8,769 nt of DNA from Bacteroidia bacterium (GCA_022402405.1 JAKRSG010000279.1:1-8769); one strand, 5' to 3'; numbered from the stretch's first letter, positions 1-6,107 are shown. Program-made: numbers and translations. Notes: generated by a model not told the origin, from the sequence alone.

Positions 1-1391
1 GAAACTAATTTATTATCGATGCCAATATCTTCTTGTTTGCTGCTAAATTTATTATCTTCCAAGTTTTGGTTCAGCCAGTATAAATGAGAGGCTGGCATGT
101 TTTGGCATACCAAAAAACTCATATTTTTTTGATAGGCTTTGTTGTTTTCTAAAGGTAGATTTGGTGTTTCTTCCAAAACATTTGTTGGGCAATTTTGGTC
201 TGAACCAAACGCCTGAAGTTGCCATTGTTGAAGCTTAACAGGAGTGCTGGAGCGATTTATTCCGGTGAATTTTATTTTCAATGAATCGCCTAAAGAAACC
301 GTTGCGCTGCTTTCTGCATTGGCCTCTAAAAACACTCCGTTAACTCTTAAAATGGTTTGTACTAATAATTGATATTTATAATCGTAGTCTTCTTCTCTAT
401 GTTGGGCTTGAAGGCTTAATGCTGCCAGTAATTTTTGGGTGCAAGCTTCTATTTTATTGTCTTTATATAATGATTGTGCTTGGAGAATATATTGTTTTCT
501 TTTTTTTGCAATAGGCAATGAACTAGCAGAAATATCTATTCTATCAAAAATACTTTTTAGTTCGTTTGTGTCGCCTTTAATAGGTTTAAAATATTCTAAC
601 ATTTCGCCTCTTTGGCGTGTGCTACCAAAGCCCTGACTCTTATGCATACTCCTGCTTTCGGCCGAAATTTCACCGTAGCTTTTGCCAAGTGCTTTATTAA
701 ATCCGCCAACGTCTTCTAAGATATGCTGACTCATATCTGCTTGTGGATTCCAAAATCTAGCGGCGCTGTTATAAAAAAGGCGTTTAGGTTTCCAGATGTT
801 TACCGTTTTGAGTTGTTTTGGAAAACGTGATGGGTCGCCGGCCGCTTCAAATGCTTCTTCTGCAAGCATGGCCGAGGCAGTATGGTGCCCATGTCCGCCA
901 CTACCATCAGTTGCAAAACGAGTGATAATGATATCTGGTCTAAACTTTCTTATAACATAAACCACATCACTTAATATTTCTTCTCTGTTCCATTTTTGGA
1001 AGGTTTCTTCTGGTGATTTACTGTATCCAAAATCGTAGGCACGAGTAAAGAATTGTTCGGCACCATCCACGCTTCTGGCGGCAATAAGTTCGCGACTTCT
1101 TATAATCCCCAATTCTATCCCTTGTTCTGAACCAATTAAATTCTGTCCGCCATCGCCCCTAGTAAGACTTAAATAGCCAGTTCTAACGCATTTTTCGTTA
1201 ACCAGCCAAGATATTAAACGGGTATTTTCATCGTCGGGATGCGCTGCAATATACAGTACACTGGCGGTATGGGTAAGTTTCTTGAAGGCCAAGTCTATTT
1301 CGCCAGAACTATAAGCCTTATAAAGTTGTGAAAAGGCAAAAGGGTGAAAGAAAATGATAGTTAAAAGGGTTGTAAATACTGTTTTTTTCAT
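1..1391 (-). CDS. Secreted PIG-L/LmbE-family deacetylase, N-terminal part (runs off the left edge)
   Basis: Predicted zinc-dependent N-acetyl-sugar deacetylase of the PIG-L/LmbE family, exported from the cytoplasm; the true substrate is unknown. My translation from the ATG at 1391 is open for 463 codons to the window edge. Residues 1-21 form a signal peptide (MKKTVFTTLL start, hydrophobic core, cleavage likely in AFS-QLY). The family signature AHPDDE is at residues 50-55 (H51 and D54 as zinc ligands, D53 as general base), and a GGHGHHTAS motif at about 165-173 supplies the third His ligand. The catalytic domain ends near residue 270; the remaining visible residues resemble the beta-rich C-terminal extension of long Bacteroidota homologues, which from memory reach about 800 residues, so the missing part may be as large as what is seen. 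The gene is divergent from hutI with a 104-bp gap. Family assignment is firm; substrate and full length are not. Confidence 0.88.
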   Translation of the reverse strand, partial: MKKTVFTTLLTIIFFHPFAFSQLYKAYSSGEIDLAFKKLTHTASVLYIAAHPDDENTRLISWLVNEKCVRTGYLSLTRGDGGQNLIGSEQGIELGIIRSRELIAARSVDGAEQFFTRAYDFGYSKSPEETFQKWNREEILSDVVYVIRKFRPDIIITRFATDGSGGHGHHTASAMLAEEAFEAAGDPSRFPKQLKTVNIWKPKRLFYNSAARFWNPQADMSQHILEDVGGFNKALGKSYGEISAESRSMHKSQGFGSTRQRGEMLEYFKPIKGDTNELKSIFDRIDISASSLPIAKKRKQYILQAQSLYKDNKIEACTQKLLAALSLQAQHREEDYDYKYQLLVQTILRVNGVFLEANAESSATVSLGDSLKIKFTGINRSSTPVKLQQWQLQAFGSDQNCPTNVLEETPNLPLENNKAYQKNMSFLVCQNMPASHLYWLNQNLEDNKFSSKQEDIGIDNKLV

Positions 1392-1425
1392 GGGTAATTC
1401 TAGCCGTTTAAGCGAGCGAATATGA

Positions 1426-1433
1426 GAAATATA
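1426..1433 (-). promoter_or_regulatory. Possible -7 element for the LmbE-family gene
   Basis: On the minus strand this reads TATATTTC, one mismatch from the Bacteroidota -7 consensus TAnnTTTG. It lies 34 bp before the start codon, giving a leader of roughly 28 nt. No good -33 TTG stands at the right distance, so this is a weak call. Confidence 0.28.
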
Positions 1434-1459
1434 TTTTCAAAATGAACAAATAAAATGGA

Positions 1460-1487
1460 TTTGGGTTCGAAAATTCTTTTATGTTTC
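1460..1487 (+). promoter_or_regulatory. Possible hutI promoter
   Basis: TTTG (1460-1463) and TATGTTTC (1480-1487) fit the Bacteroidota -33/-7 pattern with one mismatch, though the 16-bp spacer is short. The -7 element ends only 8 bp before the hutI ATG, so transcription would begin within a few bases of the start codon. Confidence 0.33.
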
Positions 1488-1495
1488 TTTGAAGC

Positions 1496-2761
1496 ATGGC
1501 AAACGTATTGGTAACTAAAATAAAATCTTTAGCTGGAATTCTTGAAAATGGAGAACAGAAATTGTCTGGGAAAGAGATGTCGGTTTTAAACTCTATTTCT
1601 AATGCATGGTTGTGGGTTCAAGACGGATTAATAAACGACTATGGTAGTATGGAATCCCTTGATTTGAGTAGGTTCAGCCAGTATGAATATAATACTTATA
1701 CAGCAGAGGGTTCTTATGTTTTGCCATGTTATGTAGACTCTCATACACATATTGTTTTTGCTCGCACGCGCGAGGAAGAGTTTGAGATGCGTATTAAGGG
1801 TAAATCGTATGAAGAAATTGCTGAAGCAGGCGGTGGTATTTTAAATTCTGCCAAGCGCTTACAAGCCATGAGCGAAGAGGAGCTTTATGCTCAAGCCTTA
1901 GACAGATTAAAGCAATTAATACAGTTTGGAACGGGTGCTATTGAGATAAAAAGTGGTTATGGATTGAGTGTGGCTGATGAGATAAAGATGTTGCGGGTGA
2001 TTAAACGATTGAAGGAAAATTGTGACATTCCCATTAAAGCAACATTCCTAGGTGCGCATGCTTTCCCGTTAGAATATAAACAAAATAGAGAGGGTTATAT
2101 CAAGCTTATTATAGATGAAATGTTGCCCAAAATTGCTGCAGAAAACTTGGCAGATTATATAGATGTTTTTTGTGATCAGGGATTTTTTACTCCTCAAGAA
2201 ACAGATGTAATTTTGGAGGCTGGAAAGCGCTATGGATTACGTGCTAAGATTCATGGAAATGAGTTGGGCTACACGGGAGGAGTGCAGGCTGCTGTTAAAA
2301 ACAAGGCTTTAAGTGTAGACCATTTAGAATATACTTCTGAAGTGGAAATTGCTTGTTTGTTAGCTAGCGAAACTATGCCAGTTGCCTTGCCAGGCTGTTC
2401 TTTCTTTTTGGGTATTCCTTATGCTCCTGTAAGAAAAATGATAGATGCAGGATTGCCAGTTTGTTTGGCTAGCGATTTTAACCCAGGTAGCACGCCAAAT
2501 GGAAGAATGGGTTTTGTGGTTGCCTTAGCCTGCTCTCAAATGAAATTAAGTGTTGAGGAAGCCATCAACGCATGTACTATAAATGGTGCTTATTCGTTGG
2601 AGCTTAGTAACGAAATTGGCTCCATTACCAGAGGTAAAAGAGCCAATTTTTATATTACTAAACCTATGTCGTCTTTAGCTATTATTCCTTATTATTTTGG
2701 TGTAGATCAAGTGTCGAAAACCTTCATAAACGGAGTATGTGTTGGTTCGAACCAAGCCTAA
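1496..2761 (+). CDS. hutI: Imidazolonepropionase
   Basis: Cytoplasmic metal-dependent amidohydrolase that opens 4-imidazolone-5-propanoate to N-formimidoyl-L-glutamate, the third step of histidine degradation. The 421 residues match the family's usual 400-420. Visible landmarks: the metal-binding HxH at H83/H85 (DSHTHIVFARTR), R92, Y155 in SGYGL, H188 in GAHAF, H253 and E256 in KIHGNELG, H276 in DHLEYT, and the metal ligand D327 in SDFNPGS. These correspond within a few positions to the zinc and substrate residues known from Bacillus HutI. The ATG at 1496 is chosen because the N-terminal beta-strand and the GKEM segment typical of homologues follow directly. No hutH, hutU or hutG is in the window, so the gene stands apart from the rest of its pathway. 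It is tail-to-tail with folE, 4 bp apart. Confidence 0.95.
   Translation: MANVLVTKIKSLAGILENGEQKLSGKEMSVLNSISNAWLWVQDGLINDYGSMESLDLSRFSQYEYNTYTAEGSYVLPCYVDSHTHIVFARTREEEFEMRIKGKSYEEIAEAGGGILNSAKRLQAMSEEELYAQALDRLKQLIQFGTGAIEIKSGYGLSVADEIKMLRVIKRLKENCDIPIKATFLGAHAFPLEYKQNREGYIKLIIDEMLPKIAAENLADYIDVFCDQGFFTPQETDVILEAGKRYGLRAKIHGNELGYTGGVQAAVKNKALSVDHLEYTSEVEIACLLASETMPVALPGCSFFLGIPYAPVRKMIDAGLPVCLASDFNPGSTPNGRMGFVVALACSQMKLSVEEAINACTINGAYSLELSNEIGSITRGKRANFYITKPMSSLAIIPYYFGVDQVSKTFINGVCVGSNQA
2742..2755. repeat. 14-bp perfect palindrome at the end of hutI
   Basis: TTGGTTCGAACCAA is fully self-complementary and lies 3 bp before the hutI stop codon, at the tail-to-tail junction with folE. It could form only a short hairpin (5-bp stem, TCGA loop). 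On the + strand it is followed by a broken T-rich run (ttatttgtttt), so it may act as a weak terminator; on the minus strand there is no T tract. Confidence 0.5.
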
Positions 2762-2765
2762 CAGA

Positions 2766-3464
2766 TTATTTGTTTTCTAGAGATATTAAACGTAATAATT
2801 CTTCTCTGTTTTTAGCATCGAGGAATTTACCACTAAACTCTGAGGTAATGGTGCTGCTGGTAATATCTTGCACGCCACGCATGGCCACGCACATGTGATC
2901 TGCTTCAATAATAACTGCTACATCTTCCGTGGCAAGTGCTTCTTTTAACATGTTTACTATCTGCACGGTCATGCGTTCTTGTACTTGCGGACGTTGAGCA
3001 AAGTACCTAACAATTCTGTTAAGTTTGGATAAGCCCACTACTTTTCCATTTGGAATATATGCCACATGTGCTTTACCAATAATAGGAACAAAATGATGTT
3101 CACAAACTGAATGAAATGAGATATTCTTTTCAATCAACATATTCTTGTATTGGTATTTGTTGTCGAATAATTTAGCAGCAGGAATATTGGCTGGGTTCAA
3201 GCCTTTAAACATTTCTGTTACATACATTTTAGCCACACGATGAGGAGTTCCGCTTAACGAATCGTCGTTTAAATCTAAACCTAAAATGAGCATAATTTCT
3301 TTGAAATGTTTCTCAATAAGTTCAATTTTTAATTCATCGTCCATAGCAAACGCGTCTTCGCGAATGGGTGTTTCCATTGAAAAACCTACATGGTTTTCGC
3401 CAATTTCTTCGGCATGTAAGTTTTTAATTTCCGTTGTATTCAACGAAGTTTCTTTCGGTTTCAT
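2766..3464 (-). CDS. folE: GTP cyclohydrolase I
   Basis: Cytoplasmic zinc enzyme that converts GTP to 7,8-dihydroneopterin triphosphate, the entry step for folate, tetrahydrobiopterin and queuosine precursors. The 232 residues contain the hallmark SVCEHHF (C121, H123, H124) and DHMCVAMRGV (H190, C192). C121, H124 and C192 match the zinc ligands, and H123 and H190 the catalytic histidines, of the E. coli enzyme (C110, H113, C181; H112, H179). SGTPHRVAKMY (71-81) and RPQVQERMT (158-166) are also typical. The ATG at 3464 is kept although it lies inside the upstream gene: the segment EIGENHVGFSMETPIREDAF, which resembles conserved N-terminal sequence of Bacteroidota homologues, precedes the next Met, and no other ATG exists before it. 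The overlap with the PTPS-family gene is 41 bp in a different frame, which suggests one transcript and translational coupling. Confidence 0.95.
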   Translation of the reverse strand: MKPKETSLNTTEIKNLHAEEIGENHVGFSMETPIREDAFAMDDELKIELIEKHFKEIMLILGLDLNDDSLSGTPHRVAKMYVTEMFKGLNPANIPAAKLFDNKYQYKNMLIEKNISFHSVCEHHFVPIIGKAHVAYIPNGKVVGLSKLNRIVRYFAQRPQVQERMTVQIVNMLKEALATEDVAVIIEADHMCVAMRGVQDITSSTITSEFSGKFLDAKNREELLRLISLENK

Positions 3465-3834
3465 ATAATATTACTTTCAGGTTTTTAGGATGGTTTAATC
3501 TTTTGTTCAATAATTGCCAGATAACTACTGCTAAGTTTTCTGTACTTGGATTTAACTGCTTAAATTCTTCACAATCTAAATTCAAATTTTTATGGTCGAA
3601 CCTATCTTCAATTTCTTCTTTGATAATTTGACTCAACCATTTCATATCAATAAAATATCCGGTAATAGGATCAATTTCGCCCGTTAAACTTACAATTAAA
3701 TCGTAGTTATGACCGTGAAAATTGGGGTTATTACAGCTTCCAAAGAAACTCTTATTCTTTTCATCGCTCCACTCCGGAACATGTAATCTATGCGCTGCAT
3801 TAAAGTGAGCTTTTCTTGATACCGTTATTTCCAT
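3424..3834 (-). CDS. 6-pyruvoyl-tetrahydropterin synthase / 6-carboxytetrahydropterin synthase (QueD) family protein
   Basis: Small zinc enzyme of the COG0720 family acting on dihydroneopterin triphosphate, the product of FolE encoded just downstream. In 136 residues, the usual length, it shows H15 in AAHRL and H40/H42 in the HGH motif as zinc ligands, C34 as catalytic Cys, D80-H81 in DHKNLN, the TENLA segment at 99-102 and a C-terminal ETERNFVEY with E126 as the pterin anchor. The spacing C34-x5-HGH (CNNPNFHGH) is that of animal-type PTPS, whereas E. coli QueD has C-x3-HGH. This favours 6-pyruvoyl-tetrahydropterin formation (a BH4-like cofactor) over the queuosine route, but automatic annotation would probably say QueD. 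No queC, queE or sepiapterin reductase gene is in the window to settle it. First gene of a probable two-gene operon with folE. Confidence 0.9.
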   Translation of the reverse strand: MEITVSRKAHFNAAHRLHVPEWSDEKNKSFFGSCNNPNFHGHNYDLIVSLTGEIDPITGYFIDMKWLSQIIKEEIEDRFDHKNLNLDCEEFKQLNPSTENLAVVIWQLLNKRLNHPKNLKVILYETERNFVEYNGN

Positions 3835-3842
3835 TCTTATTA

Positions 3843-3850
3843 CAAATTTA
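3843..3850 (-). promoter_or_regulatory. Probable -7 element of the PTPS-folE operon
   Basis: On the minus strand this reads TAAATTTG, an exact fit to TAnnTTTG. It ends 8 bp before the ATG at 3834, so the predicted mRNA leader is only a few bases. No clear TTG -33 box lies at the expected 19-21 bp upstream. Confidence 0.42.
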
Positions 3851-4146
3851 GCTTTATAATTATAAAACTAATGGCTGTTTGTTTGATAATTTTAATTGTG
3901 TTTAATAGTAAAAGAAAATTCTTTAACAAAAGTTTTAATTGATAGATAGCATTTGTAAAAATTTAATTCATATTTGTAGTTGAACATCTACCTATTTTAT
4001 AAAAATTAGCTTAAAAGTTTCGAATTTTGGCTACAAAATTTTGATATTAGTCCTTTTATTAGTTCTTTTTTTTAAAATTATTTTACTGAAAATCAAATAT
4101 ATAAAAACTGTTTAATGAAAATTAAGAAATATTAAACAAAAATAAC
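3851..4146. other. AT-rich intergenic region without a supportable gene
   Basis: This is the inner part of the 374-bp divergent gap between the PTPS-folE operon and the ECF sigma gene. It is strongly AT-rich, with no tRNA-like fold, no strong hairpin, and no ORF beyond a 23-codon one that I reject. The supported signals are the promoters at its two edges. I see nothing else I can name; a regulatory role for the sigma gene is possible but not shown. Confidence 0.5.
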
Positions 4147-4178
4147 TTGCTAGTCTCAAAAAAAACCTGCTACATTTG
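4147..4178 (+). promoter_or_regulatory. Promoter of the ECF sigma factor gene
   Basis: TTG (4147-4149) followed by 21 bp and a perfect TACATTTG (4171-4178) matches the Bacteroidota vegetative promoter (TTG-N17-23-TAnnTTTG). Transcription would start near 4184, giving an A-rich leader of about 25 nt without a Shine-Dalgarno sequence. This is the best promoter match in the window, and its -7 element overlaps a perfect palindrome. Confidence 0.68.
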
Positions 4179-4188
4179 TTGAACAAAT
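4174..4188. repeat. 15-bp perfect palindrome at the sigma gene transcription start (operator candidate)
   Basis: ATTTGTT-G-AACAAAT is perfectly symmetrical around G4181. It covers most of the -7 element and the predicted transcription start of the ECF sigma gene, where a bound dimeric protein would block initiation. The match is directly visible; the operator role is inferred. Confidence 0.45.
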
Positions 4189-4208
4189 CAACTAAATAAT
4201 TAAACAAA

Positions 4209-4748
4209 ATGACTTCTATCGATTTTAAAAAAATGGTACAAAAGGAAGCAAAGCCTCTAAGGCATTATGCTTATCAATTAACCCGCAACGTAGAAGATAC
4301 TAATGATCTTGTACAGGAAACTATGCTCAAAGCGTATACGTATCAAGATAAGTTTGAGAATGGCACAAACTTAAAAGGTTGGTTGTATACTATTATGAAA
4401 AATACGTTTATCAACAACTACCGTAGAATGGTTAAACGTAATACTTTTATTGATCAAACGGATAATGATTTCTATTTAGACAGTGTAGCACCTTTAGTAA
4501 AAAATGATGGTGAACAAGGTTTTATTAGAAAAGATATTGAAGGTGCAATTTCAGAATTGCCAATGAACTTACAAAAGCCATTTACCATGAATGTAAAGGG
4601 GTTTAAATATCATGAAATTGCGGAAATTTTAAACATTCCTATTGGAACGGTTAAAACAAGAATATTTGTTGCACGTCGCCAACTGCGTGAAACACTAGCC
4701 GCCTATGGCGCTATATATGGATACTCTTCTGAAAAAGAAGTAGCTTAA
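4209..4748 (+). CDS. ECF-type RNA polymerase sigma factor (sigma-70 family, group 4)
   Basis: Directs RNA polymerase to a subset of promoters. In 179 residues it has the two-domain ECF layout: sigma-2 at about 14-75, with the core-binding segment DTNDLVQETMLKAY (30-43) and the DNA-contacting LKGWLYTIMKNTFINNYRR (55-73), an acidic linker, and sigma-4 at about 108-163. Sigma-4 carries the helix-turn-helix GFKYHEIAEILNIPIGTVKT (131-150) and the following RIFVARRQLRE. There is no anti-sigma gene, membrane protein or TonB receptor beside it, so it is not a FecI-type unit. Such stand-alone ECF factors are common in Bacteroidota, where some may act through two-component partners. It is transcribed alone: its own promoter with an overlapping palindrome in front, and a strong terminator behind. 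The target genes cannot be told from this window. Confidence 0.93.
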   Translation: MTSIDFKKMVQKEAKPLRHYAYQLTRNVEDTNDLVQETMLKAYTYQDKFENGTNLKGWLYTIMKNTFINNYRRMVKRNTFIDQTDNDFYLDSVAPLVKNDGEQGFIRKDIEGAISELPMNLQKPFTMNVKGFKYHEIAEILNIPIGTVKTRIFVARRQLRETLAAYGAIYGYSSEKEVA

Positions 4749-4768
4749 AATTTGTTTGTTTGTTTCTC

Positions 4769-4802
4769 AAAAGGCGATTTGGTAACAAGTCGCTTTTTTT
4801 TT
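4769..4802 (+). terminator. Rho-independent terminator of the sigma factor gene
   Basis: A 13-bp stem (4769-4781 with 4786-4798, including two G-T pairs) with a GTAA loop runs into nine Ts (4794-4802). It lies 20 bp after the sigma stop codon and separates that gene from the next. Confidence 0.85.
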
Positions 4803-4811
4803 ATGTTTTTA

Positions 4812-4839
4812 TTTGGCAAATTGCGAACCTCTAATCTTC
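4812..4839 (+). promoter_or_regulatory. Weak promoter candidate for the 286-residue secreted protein
   Basis: TTTG (4812-4815) and TAATCTTC (4832-4839), spacer 16 bp, loosely fit the Bacteroidota pattern. The preceding terminator implies that a separate promoter must exist in this 44-bp stretch unless read-through is used. Confidence 0.22.
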
Positions 4840-4846
4840 TTACATT

Positions 4847-5707
4847 ATGAAAAAAGTTATTTTATTAAGTTTATTCCTTTCATTCTTCTTTGCAAGTTTT
4901 GCTCAATTTGGTACCTTTAAAAAGAAGGAAGATATTGAAAAATTTAAAGATACTCGTTTGGTAGTAGTGCTTTTTGAAGACAGTGCGTACAGTGCCTCTA
5001 TCATTGCTGCTGTAGAACGATATTGGACATTCACGGGTTACGAATTTGCAGATGACATAGATCTTCAAAAATATAAAAAGGGAGATTATGCATTTCTTTA
5101 TTTTAGCAAATCTAAAGGCTCTAAGATAAAAGCGAAAGTATGCAGTTCGGAAGAAGATATGAATGCATTTGTAATTACACGTAAATTTAGCAGAAGAGTT
5201 ACTCCAGACAATTTATTAGCCTACGGATTTTGCAGCAATAGAATCGATACAGCCGATTGGGAAACAGAAGCCACTAGGGGAGTTCAGCTAATCAATAATT
5301 ACTTTAATGCTGCCATTCAAGCAGAGAAAAGTGGTAACCTATCAAGCAGTAGCATGATGAGTAATTACCCTTCAGATAAAACTCAATTGGTTGATAAGAA
5401 ACTTTTAATTGAGGATAAGCAGTTAGAATTAAAAGGTAAAGAGGATGCCATGTCTTTATTCGACGGTGATGTAGAAGAGGTAGATGTAGAAGAAATACAA
5501 AAAGCAATTAAATGGCAGGATAATAGTTTCGCTTATTATTACTATTCTAAAGATGAAAAATTCTGCAATAAACTAGTGGTTAGCGCTGCTAATAGTGAGT
5601 TAATGTACTTTGCTAATAGTAGTCCGTCTAATTGCAAATGCAATGCAAAAGATTTAAAAGCACTTAAGGATATTAAAACAAAAGCAATTAAAGGTGGCAG
5701 GGATTAA
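4847..5707 (+). CDS. Hypothetical exported protein, 286 residues
   Basis: I do not recognise a family. Residues 1-19 are a clear signal peptide (MKKVILLSLF start, Phe-rich core, cleavage in SFA-QFG, with the Gln +1 common in Bacteroidota). There is no lipobox, no further membrane segment, and no sign of a C-terminal sorting domain, so a periplasmic or released soluble protein is likely. Residues 35-90 look like an alternating strand/helix fold; 160-220 are low-complexity and charged (SSSSMM, then EEVDVEEIQ); four Cys lie near the C-terminus (C240, C263, C265 and, earlier, C129), which could form disulphides or bind metal. YYYYS at 230-234 is unusual. The gene stands alone after the sigma terminator and converges on the TerB-like gene, with stop codons 8 bp apart. 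Codon use and base composition look like those of its neighbours, so there is no hint of recent transfer. Confidence 0.82.
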   Translation: MKKVILLSLFLSFFFASFAQFGTFKKKEDIEKFKDTRLVVVLFEDSAYSASIIAAVERYWTFTGYEFADDIDLQKYKKGDYAFLYFSKSKGSKIKAKVCSSEEDMNAFVITRKFSRRVTPDNLLAYGFCSNRIDTADWETEATRGVQLINNYFNAAIQAEKSGNLSSSSMMSNYPSDKTQLVDKKLLIEDKQLELKGKEDAMSLFDGDVEEVDVEEIQKAIKWQDNSFAYYYYSKDEKFCNKLVVSAANSELMYFANSSPSNCKCNAKDLKALKDIKTKAIKGGRD

Positions 5708-5722
5708 TCTAATAATTAATCC
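5701..5722. repeat. Inverted repeat spanning both stop codons of a convergent gene pair
   Basis: GGATTAAT (5701-5708) and ATTAATCC (5715-5722) are exact reverse complements around a 6-bp loop. Both genes end in GAT-TAA and the arms contain both stops. The stem is AT-rich and lacks a T tract on either strand, so it is at most a weak bidirectional terminator. Confidence 0.45.
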
Positions 5723-6081
5723 AAGCCCCAGCAATCGTAAAGCGCGTTGATATATTGGTTTTCGTTTGCTTCCATTTTTTTATCTGCCATCACTACCTTC
5801 ATCGCAAACTCAATTAATTTGTTGCGCTCTTCTGGTGTTGAAATAGAATAAAATTGTTGGGCGGTTTCTGTGAAATGTTGAAGTCTATCTTCCTCCGGAC
5901 AAGCTCTTATGAAAGCTTGTTCTTTGATGATTTCTATTGGGTCAGAAAAATTCTCTTCTATAAAATTTAGAACTATCGAGCTTTCTGAACTTTCAATTTG
6001 TCCGTCTACTAGACTAAGTGTCATTAACAAATGAAACCCAGCCTCTGTTTTATTCATCTTACTTATAAACTGTGTTGCCAT
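5716..6081 (-). CDS. TerB-like domain protein, 121 residues
   Basis: Small, probably cytoplasmic, all-helical protein resembling the TerB/DjlA-N fold. The sign is a duplicated helix-loop-helix pattern: LMTLSLVDGQIESSE at 19-33 and, near the C-terminus, FAMKVVMADKKMEANE at 92-107. Each has the acidic xADGxxxxxE-like loop that in TerB proteins binds divalent metal (D26/E30 and D100/E104 here). There is no signal peptide or membrane helix. Stand-alone TerB proteins are widespread and mostly of unknown function; no other ter genes (terC, terD, terZ) are present, so tellurite resistance should not be inferred. The ATG at 6079-6081 is followed directly by a helical start. It converges on the secreted-protein gene and diverges from the trans-sulfuration enzyme. 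The family call rests on pattern memory and is moderately sure. Confidence 0.75.
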   Translation of the reverse strand: MATQFISKMNKTEAGFHLLMTLSLVDGQIESSESSIVLNFIEENFSDPIEIIKEQAFIRACPEEDRLQHFTETAQQFYSISTPEERNKLIEFAMKVVMADKKMEANENQYINALYDCWGLD

Positions 6082-6107
6082 GATTGTGCGTTATTAAATA
6101 AAGGAGG

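Noticed and set aside
439..636. A 65-codon + strand ORF inside the LmbE-family gene.
   Set aside because: It is antisense to a well-supported coding region and resembles no known protein.
3871..3942. A 23-codon ORF in the AT-rich gap with a hydrophobic start (MAVCLIILIVF).
   Set aside because: It has no promoter or leader of its own, is very short, and hydrophobic codons are expected from T-rich DNA by chance.
3835..4208. A preQ1 or tetrahydrofolate riboswitch for the pterin operon.
   Set aside because: The best promoter lies directly at the start codon and no conserved riboswitch motif or stable stem can be seen.
5716..6081. Tellurite resistance function for the TerB-like gene.
   Set aside because: No other ter genes are nearby and single TerB domains occur in many unrelated settings.
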